NCBI GenBank assembly: GCA_016191305.1
Contig: JACPOX010000260.1
Span: forward strand, 1 to 6,062
Reading direction: 5' to 3'
Source of the DNA: Legionella longbeachae
Lineage (GTDB): Bacteria; Pseudomonadota; Gammaproteobacteria; Legionellales; Legionellaceae
DNA: 6,062 bases
The notes beneath the pieces are model-generated. The model was not told the DNA's origin and searched no databases. It saw only the letters and a list, made by a program, of their open reading frames with translations. This document shows, piece by piece, positions 1 to 5,652 of the stretch. Position 1 is the first letter of the stretch; the number at the start of each line of letters is the position of its first letter. The position numbers and the translations under genes are program-made.

Positions 1-84
1 ACCTTTAAATATAAAAAAATAACTAAGTTTCATCGAGATATTCAAGACAAAAAATTCAATGAAATCATCGACTATTATTTATAG
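1..84 (+). CDS. possible C-terminal tail of an upstream gene (partial)
   Basis: The first frame is open from the window edge to a TAG at 82-84 and gives 27 residues ending in KKFNEIIDYYL. The peptide is rich in Lys, Asp and Ile, as expected for a low-GC protein tail, and the other two forward frames stop within the first 20 bases or so. There is no start codon in this stretch, so it could only be the end of a gene lying to the left. It is too short to assign a family, and a chance open frame of this size in AT-rich DNA is possible. Confidence 0.3.
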   Translation, partial: TFKYKKITKFHRDIQDKKFNEIIDYYL

Positions 85-106
85 GGAAGTTTGAGTATCT
101 TCTGTT

Positions 107-112
107 TATAAT
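107..112 (+). promoter_or_regulatory. candidate -10 box for the LRR gene
   Basis: A perfect TATAAT lies 81 bases before the ATG at 194, with a TG two bases upstream of it. No reasonable -35 hexamer is found 15-19 bases upstream; TTGAGT at 91-96 is too close. It is the best promoter candidate in the leader, but TATAAT is frequent by chance in DNA this AT-rich. Confidence 0.3.
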
Positions 113-130
113 CAAGTAAAATGAAGTTAA

Positions 131-151
131 ATTTGTCTTTTGTGGACAAAT
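131..151. promoter_or_regulatory. 7-bp inverted repeat in the LRR gene leader
   Basis: ATTTGTC at 131-137 is the exact reverse complement of GACAAAT at 145-151, with a 7-base spacer. It sits between the candidate -10 box and the ATG at 194, so it could be an operator or a small hairpin in the 5' leader. No known regulator consensus is recognised. The arms are short, so chance is a real alternative. Confidence 0.25.
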
Positions 152-193
152 AATATACGATCTTTTGTTTTTAAACTGCGTGAGTACACAATA

Positions 194-1600
194 ATGGCCT
201 TTTTGAAAATAATAAATGAGTTCCACAAACCAAACACGCAATCGATTGATTTGAGTGATAGCGAGATTCATGATGCAGATGTCAAAAAATTGGCTAAGGC
301 TTTAAGTGCTAATCAGTCCATAACTTCGCTTGATTTGCATCAAAACGAGATTGAGGCTGAAGGATTTCAAGAACTTGCAGAGACTTTACAATTTCATCAG
401 TCCATCACTTTGATTGATTTGTGTAGGAATAATATTAAGGCTAAAGGCGCTGGAGTACTTGCAGAGACTTTGAAAATTAACAAGAACATTACCTCGATTA
501 ATTTGAGTAACAACGATATAGGTGATGAAGGTATTAAAGCACTTTCCGAGGTTTTAAAGGAGAGTCACTCCATCACCTCGATTAATTTGTCTTGGAACAA
601 GATAACTACAGAAGGTGCTAAAATACTTGCCGAAACTTTGAGAATTAACAAATCCATCACCTCGATTAATTTATGTGGCAATGAGATTGGCGATGAAGGT
701 GTTCAAGCAATATGTGATGTTTTAAAAATTAACGATACTATCAATTCGATTAATTTGCGTGGAATCCCGATTAGTTTGGCAAGTGCTAAGGTACTTGCGG
801 AGGCTTTAAAAGCTAACAAATTCATCACTTCGATTAATTTATATGGCTGCAAAATTGATGATAAAGGTGCTAAAGAACTTGCCGATGCTTTAATCATTAA
901 CCAGACTATCAAATCGATTGATTTCTCTAATAATACGATTGGTGATGAAGGTGTTCAAGCACTTTCCGAGGCTTTAAAAATAAACACATCTATCACCTCG
1001 CTTAATTTCTATTTAAATAGGATTCACGATAAAGGTGCTAAAGCATTTGCCAATGCTTTGATAAGGAACACGAGCATCACCTCGCTCAATTTGTATGGGA
1101 ACGGAATTAGTGATGAAGGTGTTCAAGAACTTGCCGATGCTTTAAAAGTTAACCATTCCATCGTCTCGCTTAATTTGGGTTTTTGCAAAATTGGTGAGTT
1201 AGGTGCGCAAGCACTTGCTGGGGCTTTAATGGTTAACCGTTCTATCAGCTCCATTGATTTGAGTTATAACAATATTAGCAACAAAGGCGCTCAAGCACTT
1301 GCAGAAGCTTTAAAAATCAACCCATACGTCATGTCTATTAACTTAAAAAATAATGAGAAGGTTAGCTCAAATGTTGAAATTGGAATACAATATAATTTAC
1401 TTGAGAATAATAAAAAAGTGCATCAAAATATTAAACAAACTGCTAAAACATTGTTGATGGCAAAAAAGAAACAGGGAACTATTTTTAGCCAACTTCCAAA
1501 GTTTGTTTTATTTAAAGTAATAGCTGAGTCTCATCAAAATACTCAAGGCAAAGAACCCAATGAATTCATCGGTTATATGAATCCAAGGAGAGACATCTAA
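194..1600 (+). CDS. leucine-rich-repeat protein, ribonuclease-inhibitor type; possible secreted effector
   Basis: Encodes 468 residues, almost all of them LRRs. After a 16-residue N-terminus, residues 17-380 are 13 consecutive repeats of exactly 28 residues (84 bp each), and a partial 14th starts at 381. The consensus is SI(N/D)LxxNxIxDxGAxxLAxALxxNxSIT, the ribonuclease inhibitor/NLR-like LRR class, which forms a curved beta-alpha solenoid that binds proteins. Residues 391-468 are non-repeat, Lys/Gln-rich and probably helical, with a hydrophobic patch FSQLPKFVLFKVIAE (431-445). There is no signal peptide or membrane segment, so a cytoplasmic or type IV-secreted protein is expected. In Legionella such proteins are often Dot/Icm effectors; that role is inference here. 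I chose the ATG at 194 because the in-frame upstream extension starts only with a TTG at 140 and lacks a ribosome site. A weak GTGAG precedes the ATG. The gene stands alone and faces the glycosylase gene tail to tail. Confidence 0.85.
   Translation: MAFLKIINEFHKPNTQSIDLSDSEIHDADVKKLAKALSANQSITSLDLHQNEIEAEGFQELAETLQFHQSITLIDLCRNNIKAKGAGVLAETLKINKNITSINLSNNDIGDEGIKALSEVLKESHSITSINLSWNKITTEGAKILAETLRINKSITSINLCGNEIGDEGVQAICDVLKINDTINSINLRGIPISLASAKVLAEALKANKFITSINLYGCKIDDKGAKELADALIINQTIKSIDFSNNTIGDEGVQALSEALKINTSITSLNFYLNRIHDKGAKAFANALIRNTSITSLNLYGNGISDEGVQELADALKVNHSIVSLNLGFCKIGELGAQALAGALMVNRSISSIDLSYNNISNKGAQALAEALKINPYVMSINLKNNEKVSSNVEIGIQYNLLENNKKVHQNIKQTAKTLLMAKKKQGTIFSQLPKFVLFKVIAESHQNTQGKEPNEFIGYMNPRRDI
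242..1333 (+). repeat. 13 tandem 84-bp coding repeats (28-residue LRR units)
   Basis: The units start every 84 bases at 242, 326, 410 and so on up to 1250, with no insertions or deletions between them. DNA conservation is strongest around ATCACCTCGATTAATTT at the unit boundary and at GATGAAGGTGTTCAAGCA within some units. Alternate units resemble each other more than their neighbours, which suggests a 168-bp two-unit duplication step. The seventh unit (746-829) is the most divergent. Confidence 0.9.
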
Positions 1601-1636
1601 AAGACTCCAATTAGTCTAGAGCGCCGAATGATTTAA

Positions 1637-1749
1637 AAAGGTACAACTGTTCTCCGCCTCGACCTTCTGCGGCTTGTCCGCAGAATCCAGTGAGGCTGAG
1701 AGATTTTTGGATCCTGCGGAAGAACTGCGAGACTTGGAATTGTACTTTA
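1637..1749. repeat. nested palindromic REP-like element between convergent genes
   Basis: The core TTCTGCGG (1665-1672) and CCGCAGAA (1678-1685) form a perfect 8-bp stem with a CTTGT loop. Around it, CTCCGCCTC (1652-1660) pairs with GAGGCTGAG (1692-1700) with one mismatch. The outer edges carry GTACAA (1641-1646) and TTGTAC (1740-1745). It is GC-richer than its surroundings. It lies 36 bases after the LRR stop and about 50 bases beyond the glycosylase stop, so it may also act as a two-way terminator, although no clear T-run follows. The CTGCGGACAAGCCGCAG core on the minus strand resembles palindromic repeats I associate with Legionella genomes; that link is from memory. Confidence 0.6.
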
Positions 1750-1800
1750 AGTCAATCTATTTAAAATCATAACACACCCTAGTCCGTTAAAGGATAAAGC

Positions 1801-2355
1801 TCATAGTTTAGAGATAAATGCATTATCTTTGATATAAAAGCGCAATAGTTTTTCTGCCCAATCCTTTGCATAATGAACCCCAATTCTTGGTCTTTCCACA
1901 ATAGTAAAAGGATGTTCCTCTTCTGTTCTTGCAATATAAAATGTGTCACTAGTTAAATCATGTTGATTGAGTTGCTTATCTATATGCATTGCTTTGGAAA
2001 GTAATCCGGGGCCTTGAGTTTTTCCTTTAATGTTTTTAATTGGTTCCAGTGCACGAAGTAGTATTGCTGAACCTACGCCTTCGGTTTCAGTGACCACATT
2101 AGTGCAATAGTACATTCCATAAATTAAATAAATATAGGCAAAACCTGCAGGACCAAACATAATTTGTGTTCTTGGGGTTAGGCCTTTTGATGAATGAGAT
2201 GCCAAATCATGTTGCCCGAGATAGGCCTCAACTTCGACAATCTTTCCTATATATTCTTGCCCTGAATGATTATGAATCAAGTATTTACCTAAAAGTTCTT
2301 TGGCAACAAGAATTGTGTCGCGTTCATAAAATGTTTTAGGTATCTTTCGGAACAT
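1801..2355 (-). CDS. mpg: alkyladenine (3-methyladenine) DNA glycosylase, AAG/Mpg family
   Basis: A 184-residue base-excision repair enzyme that flips out and cuts alkylated or deaminated purines such as 3-methyladenine and hypoxanthine, leaving an abasic site. Key motifs are IVEVEAYLG (39-47), the SHS site (53-55), TPRTQIMF (60-67), YIYLIYGMYYCTN (74-86), LLRALEP (99-105) and the C-terminal RIGVHYAKDWAEKLLRFY. E43, Y45, H54, N86 and R101 align with human E125 (catalytic), Y127, H136, N169 and R182. The loop after LLRALEP is shorter than in the human enzyme, so the protein is compact but complete. The ATG at 2355 is preferred: the frame stays open upstream to 2493, but that extension runs through the promoter palindrome and into the dehydrogenase start. 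A weak GAAAG precedes the start. The gene is divergent from the valine-pathway genes and convergent with the LRR gene. Confidence 0.93.
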   Translation of the reverse strand: MFRKIPKTFYERDTILVAKELLGKYLIHNHSGQEYIGKIVEVEAYLGQHDLASHSSKGLTPRTQIMFGPAGFAYIYLIYGMYYCTNVVTETEGVGSAILLRALEPIKNIKGKTQGPGLLSKAMHIDKQLNQHDLTSDTFYIARTEEEHPFTIVERPRIGVHYAKDWAEKLLRFYIKDNAFISKL

Positions 2356-2384
2356 TTTGCTTTCATGGATGATAAAAAATTCGC

Positions 2385-2414
2385 AATATACCCATTCTAC
2401 CTGAAGACAGTCTT
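2385..2414 (-). promoter_or_regulatory. candidate promoter for the glycosylase gene
   Basis: Read on the minus strand, TATATT (2390-2385) is a -10 box, and AAGACT (2414-2409) 18 bases upstream is a possible -35. This mirrors the opposite promoter almost exactly because both are embedded in the palindrome. The predicted leader to the ATG at 2355 is about 23 bases. Confidence 0.4.
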
Positions 2415-2431
2415 CAGGTAGAATGGGTATA
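2387..2431. promoter_or_regulatory. perfect 45-bp palindrome in the divergent promoter region
   Basis: The left arm at 2387-2408 (beginning TATACCCATTCTACC) is the exact reverse complement of the right arm at 2410-2431, around a single central A at 2409. It lies almost at the centre of the 111-bp gap between the divergent starts at 2355 and 2467. Its outer ends contribute TATA to opposite -10 boxes, so a protein bound here would cover both promoters. It may be the operator of a dimeric regulator or a cruciform-forming site. A terminator is unlikely because both genes point away from it and there is no T-run. No known operator consensus is recognised. Confidence 0.75.
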
Positions 2432-2433
2432 CT
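2404..2433 (+). promoter_or_regulatory. candidate promoter for the acyl-CoA dehydrogenase operon
   Basis: The -10 is TATACT at 2428-2433, and a possible -35, AAGACA at 2404-2409, stands 18 bases upstream (GACA matches the consensus). Transcription would start near 2440, giving a leader of about 27 bases that contains the ribosome site. The -35 lies inside the 45-bp palindrome, so the palindrome would control this promoter. Confidence 0.45.
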
Positions 2434-2454
2434 AATATATTTGAATAAATTTTC

Positions 2455-2460
2455 TAAGGA
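2455..2460 (+). promoter_or_regulatory. ribosome binding site of the dehydrogenase gene
   Basis: TAAGGA ends six bases before the ATG at 2467, a good Shine-Dalgarno match and spacing that fixes this start. Confidence 0.75.
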
Positions 2461-2466
2461 TAGTTT

Positions 2467-3624
2467 ATGGATTTTGAATTTACCGCTGAGCATTTAGCTT
2501 TTCGTGAGATGGCAGCTGATTTTGCTCGTGATAAATTAGCGCCTCTGGCAGACTCTTGGGATGAGCAGAACTATTTCCCCATTGAGGTTCTGCGTGAAGC
2601 AGCTGCTTTAGGAATGGCTGGGATGATGGCGCGTGAGGATATTGGAGGAGCTCAACTCACGCGTTTAGATTCTGCATTATTGTTCGAGCAATTAGCGACT
2701 GGTTGTATCAGCACCAGTGCTTTTCTTTCTATCCATAACATGGTTACCTCGTTGGTTGACCGTTATGCGAATTCCGATTTGCGCGCTAAATGGGGACCAA
2801 AATTAACTTCCATGCAAATATTGGCTAGTTATTGTTTAACAGAACCTGAATCAGGATCGGATGCTGCTTCTTTAAAGACAAGAGCAATAAAAGATGGTGA
2901 TCATTATGTTCTTAATGGATCCAAAGCTTTTATTTCGGGAGGCTCAGTAAGTGATGTGTACTTATGCATGGTTCGTACTGGTGATGATTCACATCATGGA
3001 ATAAGTTGTTTATTAATTGAAAAAAATACCCCTGGCCTAAGTTTTGGCAAATTAGAAAAAAAAATGGGTTGGCGTAGCCAGCCTACATGTATTGTCTATT
3101 TTGAGAATTGCCGTGTGCCAATTGCTAATCGGGTTGGGGATGAGGGCATGGGATTTAAAATCGCCTTAAATGCTCTAAATGGTGGCAGGATAAATATTGC
3201 TTCTTGTTCTTTAGGAGGTGCTCTTGCTTGTTTGCGTTTGACTCAATCCTATATGCATGAGCGTAAACAATTTGGTAAACCCTTAACTGATATGCAAGCA
3301 CTACGTTTTTATTTTGCTGATATGTTAACTGATTATGAAGCAGCTCGTTTGTTAGTATATCGCGCTGCGAGTGCTATGGATAAAAATGATCCTAATGTTC
3401 CCATGTATTGTGCCATGGCCAAACGTTTCGCCACAGATATTGCATTTCGTATTAGTGATAAAGCGATGCAATTACATGGTGGCTATGGTTATTTGCGTGA
3501 TTATCAGATAGAACGAATATTTAGAGATTTAAGAGTGCATCAAATTCTTGAAGGTACTAATGAAATTATGCGAGAAATTATAGCCAAGGCCACTTTAGAT
3601 GAAGAACAGCATATTTTAAGCTAA
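2467..3624 (+). CDS. acyl-CoA dehydrogenase, isobutyryl-CoA dehydrogenase-like
   Basis: A full-length (385-residue) FAD-dependent acyl-CoA dehydrogenase, expected to act as a soluble tetramer passing electrons to electron-transfer flavoprotein. The N-terminal helical domain is followed by YCLTEPESGSDAAS (122-135), the flavin and substrate-binding signature, then NGSKAFISG (150-158), MGWRSQPT (200-207), LNGGRINIASCSLG (237-250), the ERKQFG motif (265-270), LHGGYGYLRDY (336-346) and HQILEGTNEIMR (358-369). E362 in ILEGTNE is the expected catalytic base. The ATGCISTSAFLSIHNM stretch (77-92), SGSDAAS and GLSFGKLEKKMGW closely resemble human ACAD8. I therefore favour isobutyryl-CoA to methacrylyl-CoA in valine degradation over a general fatty-acid enzyme. 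The following hydratase and hydrolase genes fit that pathway. Residues 1-385 appear intact. A broader short or branched-chain substrate range cannot be excluded. Confidence 0.92.
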   Translation: MDFEFTAEHLAFREMAADFARDKLAPLADSWDEQNYFPIEVLREAAALGMAGMMAREDIGGAQLTRLDSALLFEQLATGCISTSAFLSIHNMVTSLVDRYANSDLRAKWGPKLTSMQILASYCLTEPESGSDAASLKTRAIKDGDHYVLNGSKAFISGGSVSDVYLCMVRTGDDSHHGISCLLIEKNTPGLSFGKLEKKMGWRSQPTCIVYFENCRVPIANRVGDEGMGFKIALNALNGGRINIASCSLGGALACLRLTQSYMHERKQFGKPLTDMQALRFYFADMLTDYEAARLLVYRAASAMDKNDPNVPMYCAMAKRFATDIAFRISDKAMQLHGGYGYLRDYQIERIFRDLRVHQILEGTNEIMREIIAKATLDEEQHILS

Positions 3625-3633
3625 CCTAAACTG

Positions 3634-3790
3634 GACTTTAGCCATTTTTATAAAACTGTATAATAAACCGTCTTTTACGAGCGTTAGCGAAGCAATCCAG
3701 AACGAAGCATTGTCAAAACTCAATATTGGATTGCTTCACTTCGTTCGCAACGATGACAGTTTTTCATTCTATTTAAAAATGGCTAAAGTC
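3634..3790. repeat. 157-bp inverted-repeat (MITE/REP-like) element between dehydrogenase and hydratase
   Basis: GACTTTAGCCATTTTTA (3634-3650) and TAAAAATGGCTAAAGTC (3774-3790) are perfect 17-bp terminal inverted repeats. Inside, AAAACTGT (3652-3659) pairs with ACAGTTTT (3756-3763), and GAAGCAATCCA pairs exactly with TGGATTGCTTC in the middle. AAACT occurs just outside both ends (3628-3632 and 3791-3795), separated from the left arm by one G, and may be a target-site duplication. The GCGTTAGCGAAGCAATCCAG core resembles REP palindromes I associate with Legionella. There is no coding capacity, so any mobility would need a transposase in trans. The element starts nine bases after the dehydrogenase stop and ends nine bases before the hydratase ribosome site. 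A TATAAT at 3659-3664 inside its left end lacks a clear -35. Confidence 0.75.
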
Positions 3791-3799
3791 AAACTAAAA

Positions 3800-3805
3800 A
3801 AGGAG
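3800..3805 (+). promoter_or_regulatory. strong ribosome binding site for a GTG start
   Basis: AAGGAG ends eight bases before GTG at 3814. It decides the start of the hydratase, because no in-frame ATG is present near the expected N-terminus. Confidence 0.8.
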
Positions 3806-3813
3806 TATATTAA

Positions 3814-4590
3814 GTGGATTTAATTGAACAAAATTTAGATAGTCACGGAATTTTGACTTTAACTTTAAATAGACCAGAAAAGTTGAATGCTTTAAGTACA
3901 GAAGTATTAGATGCATTGGCAGAATTATTTCATTACGCTAGAACCAATCCAAAAGTTAAGGCGCTGCTGATCACTGGAAATGGGAAAGCTTTTTGCGCCG
4001 GCGCAGATATTAACCGATTAGCTGAATGCTCTGCTCAAACAGGTTATGAATTTGCTTGTCATGGACAAGAAGTGTTCCGTCAATTAGAAACTTTGGGAAA
4101 ACCTTCACTCGCTGCAGTAAATGGTTTTGCATTTGGTGGTGGTTGCGAATTAGCAATTTCTGCAACATTAAGAATTGCCTCCATTAAGGCTCAATTTGGG
4201 CAGCCTGAAGTGAAACTAGGAGTTATTCCAGGTTATGGTGGTACACAGCGGTTGGCTCGTTTAATTGGTAAAGGACGTGCTTTAGATTTATGTTTAACAG
4301 GTCGATTTATAAATGCAGAAACAGCTTTAAATTGGGGGCTGGTCAGTGAGATTGTTGAACCAGAGGCTTTACTAGAACATGGAAAAGCATTATTACAAGG
4401 CATTTTGACTATGGCACCACTCGCTATAGCAAGTGTCATGGAAGTAATTGATCATGGTTATGATTTGTCTTTAACGGAAGCATTACACTTAGAAGCAATT
4501 CATTTTGCAAAAGTATGTGCTACTGAAGACAAACAGGAGGGTGTGGCAGCATTTCTAAGTAAAAGAACCGCTCAGTTTAAAGGAAAATAA
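3814..4590 (+). CDS. enoyl-CoA hydratase (crotonase family), probably methacrylyl-CoA hydratase
   Basis: A 258-residue crotonase-fold enzyme adding water across the 2,3 double bond of an enoyl-CoA. Between the isobutyryl-CoA dehydrogenase-like gene and a 3-hydroxyisobutyryl-CoA hydrolase gene, the likely reaction is methacrylyl-CoA to 3-hydroxyisobutyryl-CoA. LNRPEKLNALS (18-28) starts the fold, and KAFCAGADI (58-66) together with FGGGCELA (107-114) forms the oxyanion hole. E112 (in GGGCELA) and E132 (in QPEV) correspond to the two catalytic glutamates of rat enoyl-CoA hydratase (E144 and E164). PGYGGTQRLARLIG (139-152) is also typical. Length is normal and nothing is missing. The GTG start is supported by the AAGGAG site. 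The stop lies two bases before the next ATG, so the next gene is translationally coupled. Substrate preference is inferred from context; a general beta-oxidation role is possible. Confidence 0.92.
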   Translation: MDLIEQNLDSHGILTLTLNRPEKLNALSTEVLDALAELFHYARTNPKVKALLITGNGKAFCAGADINRLAECSAQTGYEFACHGQEVFRQLETLGKPSLAAVNGFAFGGGCELAISATLRIASIKAQFGQPEVKLGVIPGYGGTQRLARLIGKGRALDLCLTGRFINAETALNWGLVSEIVEPEALLEHGKALLQGILTMAPLAIASVMEVIDHGYDLSLTEALHLEAIHFAKVCATEDKQEGVAAFLSKRTAQFKGK

Positions 4591-4592
4591 AA

Positions 4593-5532
4593 ATGACTGA
4601 AGAAGTACTTTTTACGCAAGAAGACTCATTAGGTGTTATTACATTAAATAGACCAAAAGCGTTAAATGCTTTAACTTTAACCATGATTCTGGAAATGCAA
4701 CCAAGTATGTGATGGCGAGCAAATGCAATTTTTTTGGCATGAATATCGGTTAAATCATTTTATTCATCATTTTGGCAAACCCTATATTTCTTTAATCGAT
4801 GGTATGGTTATGGGCGGGGGGGTAGGTATCTCTTTGCATGGAAGTCACCCTGTAGCTAGCGAACGTTTTGTTTTTGCAATGCCCGAAACGAGTATTGGTT
4901 TTTTCCCAGATATTGGCGCGAGCTACTTGTTAAATCGTTGCCCAGGTTATTTGGGTGTTTATTTAGGTTTGACCGGAAATCGATTAGGTTCTCAAGATGC
5001 ACTGAAAACGGGTTTAATTAAAAATACAATGACCTCTGAACAAATGCCTGCACTGTATGATGCTTTAATGAATGAAGATTTATCAGAAGATGCGTTTAAC
5101 CGCGTTACTCAATGCTTAGATCGCTTTAGCCTGACATCAACTCCAGAAGAAACAAGTCAACTTAAGCCATTAATTGATGTTTGTTTTGCGCATCCAACAA
5201 TAGAAATGATTTGCGACTCGTTACAAAGTATTGAAGAAGAATGGACAGTAGAAGTGAATCATACTTTAGAGCAAAAATCACCTTTGAGCTTGAAAGTCAC
5301 TTTAGCTCAATTGCAAAAGGCCAAAGGCTTAACTTTAGCCCAATGTTTGCAAATGGACTATGATATGGTCAGTCATTTTATGCATGGCAATGATTTTTAT
5401 GAGGGAGTTAGAGCTTTATTGATTGATAAAGATAAAAACCCGAAGTGGAATCCTGCTGGTTTGGACTTGGTTACAGAGCAAATGGTCCAAGGTTATTTTG
5501 AACGTTCTCATGCTGGTTTGGAGTGGGTGTAG
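4593..5532 (+). pseudogene. 3-hydroxyisobutyryl-CoA hydrolase, broken by internal deletion and frameshift
   Basis: The gene should release free 3-hydroxyisobutyrate from its CoA thioester. It starts at ATG 4593 with an AGGA site eight bases upstream and reads MTEEVLFTQEDSLGVITLNR and onward for 39 residues to TGA at 4710-4712. Homology resumes at once in another frame (from about 4711, GEQMQFFWHEYRLN) and runs to TAG at 5530-5532. Compared with the family, about 40 residues are missing at the junction, including the expected KAFCAGGD segment that forms half of the oxyanion hole. The net loss must be 2 modulo 3 if it was one event. The downstream part (269 residues from ATG 4723) keeps MGGGVG (30-35), FAMPETSIGFFPDIG (51-65, with E55 and D63 at the catalytic positions) and DFYEGVRALLIDKDKNPKW. 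A shortened protein might still be made from 4723, but it would lack the N-terminus of the fold and is unlikely to be active. Loss looks recent because both halves are otherwise well conserved. Confidence 0.88.
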
Positions 5533-5554
5533 CGTCGCTCACCCGACTTATTTT
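5522..5554 (+). terminator. probable rho-independent terminator overlapping the hydrolase stop
   Basis: AGT-GGGTG-t-AGC (5522-5533) pairs with GCT-CACCC-g-ACT (5537-5548) around a GTC loop, with one bulged base on each side, and TATTTT follows. The TAG stop at 5530-5532 lies inside the left arm. It fits the end of the valine-pathway transcript. Confidence 0.55.
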
Positions 5555-5652
5555 CCGCATAGATTTGAGCATTTTGATGATGTTTTTCGTAAAAGGTCAC
5601 GAATTGCCGTCATTGTGAACGAAAAGACGAAATTTCCATACTCGTGAACGGT

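Noticed and set aside
140..193. Earlier start for the LRR protein
   Set aside because: The only upstream in-frame start is a TTG with no ribosome site. The 18 added residues have no LRR or signal-peptide character.
65..271. Minus-strand open frame across the LRR gene leader
   Set aside because: It overlaps the LRR start and candidate promoter, and its composition is what AT-rich noncoding DNA gives.
703..912. Minus-strand open frame inside the LRR gene
   Set aside because: It is a shadow of the repetitive coding sequence: the open frame follows the 84-bp periodicity and has no ribosome site or family resemblance.
242..1333. Tandem 84-bp repeats as a CRISPR-like or noncoding satellite array
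   Set aside because: The units are contiguous without spacers and keep one reading frame that encodes LRRs.
2387..2431. The 45-bp palindrome as a transcription terminator
   Set aside because: Both flanking genes are transcribed away from it, and neither side has a T-run; the arms end in promoter-like TATA boxes.
2356..2493. N-terminal extension of the glycosylase up to an ATG at 2493
   Set aside because: It would translate straight through the 45-bp palindrome and overlap the dehydrogenase start. Family homology begins only after the ATG at 2355.
4233..4439. Minus-strand open frame inside the hydratase gene
   Set aside because: It lies fully within a conserved enzyme gene and shows no features of its own.
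4723..5532. The downstream hydrolase part as an independent functional gene
   Set aside because: It lacks a convincing ribosome site and the N-terminal part of the crotonase fold with its oxyanion-hole motif. Its missing N-terminus lies just upstream in another frame.
5423..5647. Plus-strand open frame overlapping the end of the hydrolase
   Set aside because: It is another frame of the conserved hydrolase C-terminus, running into repeat-rich spacer.
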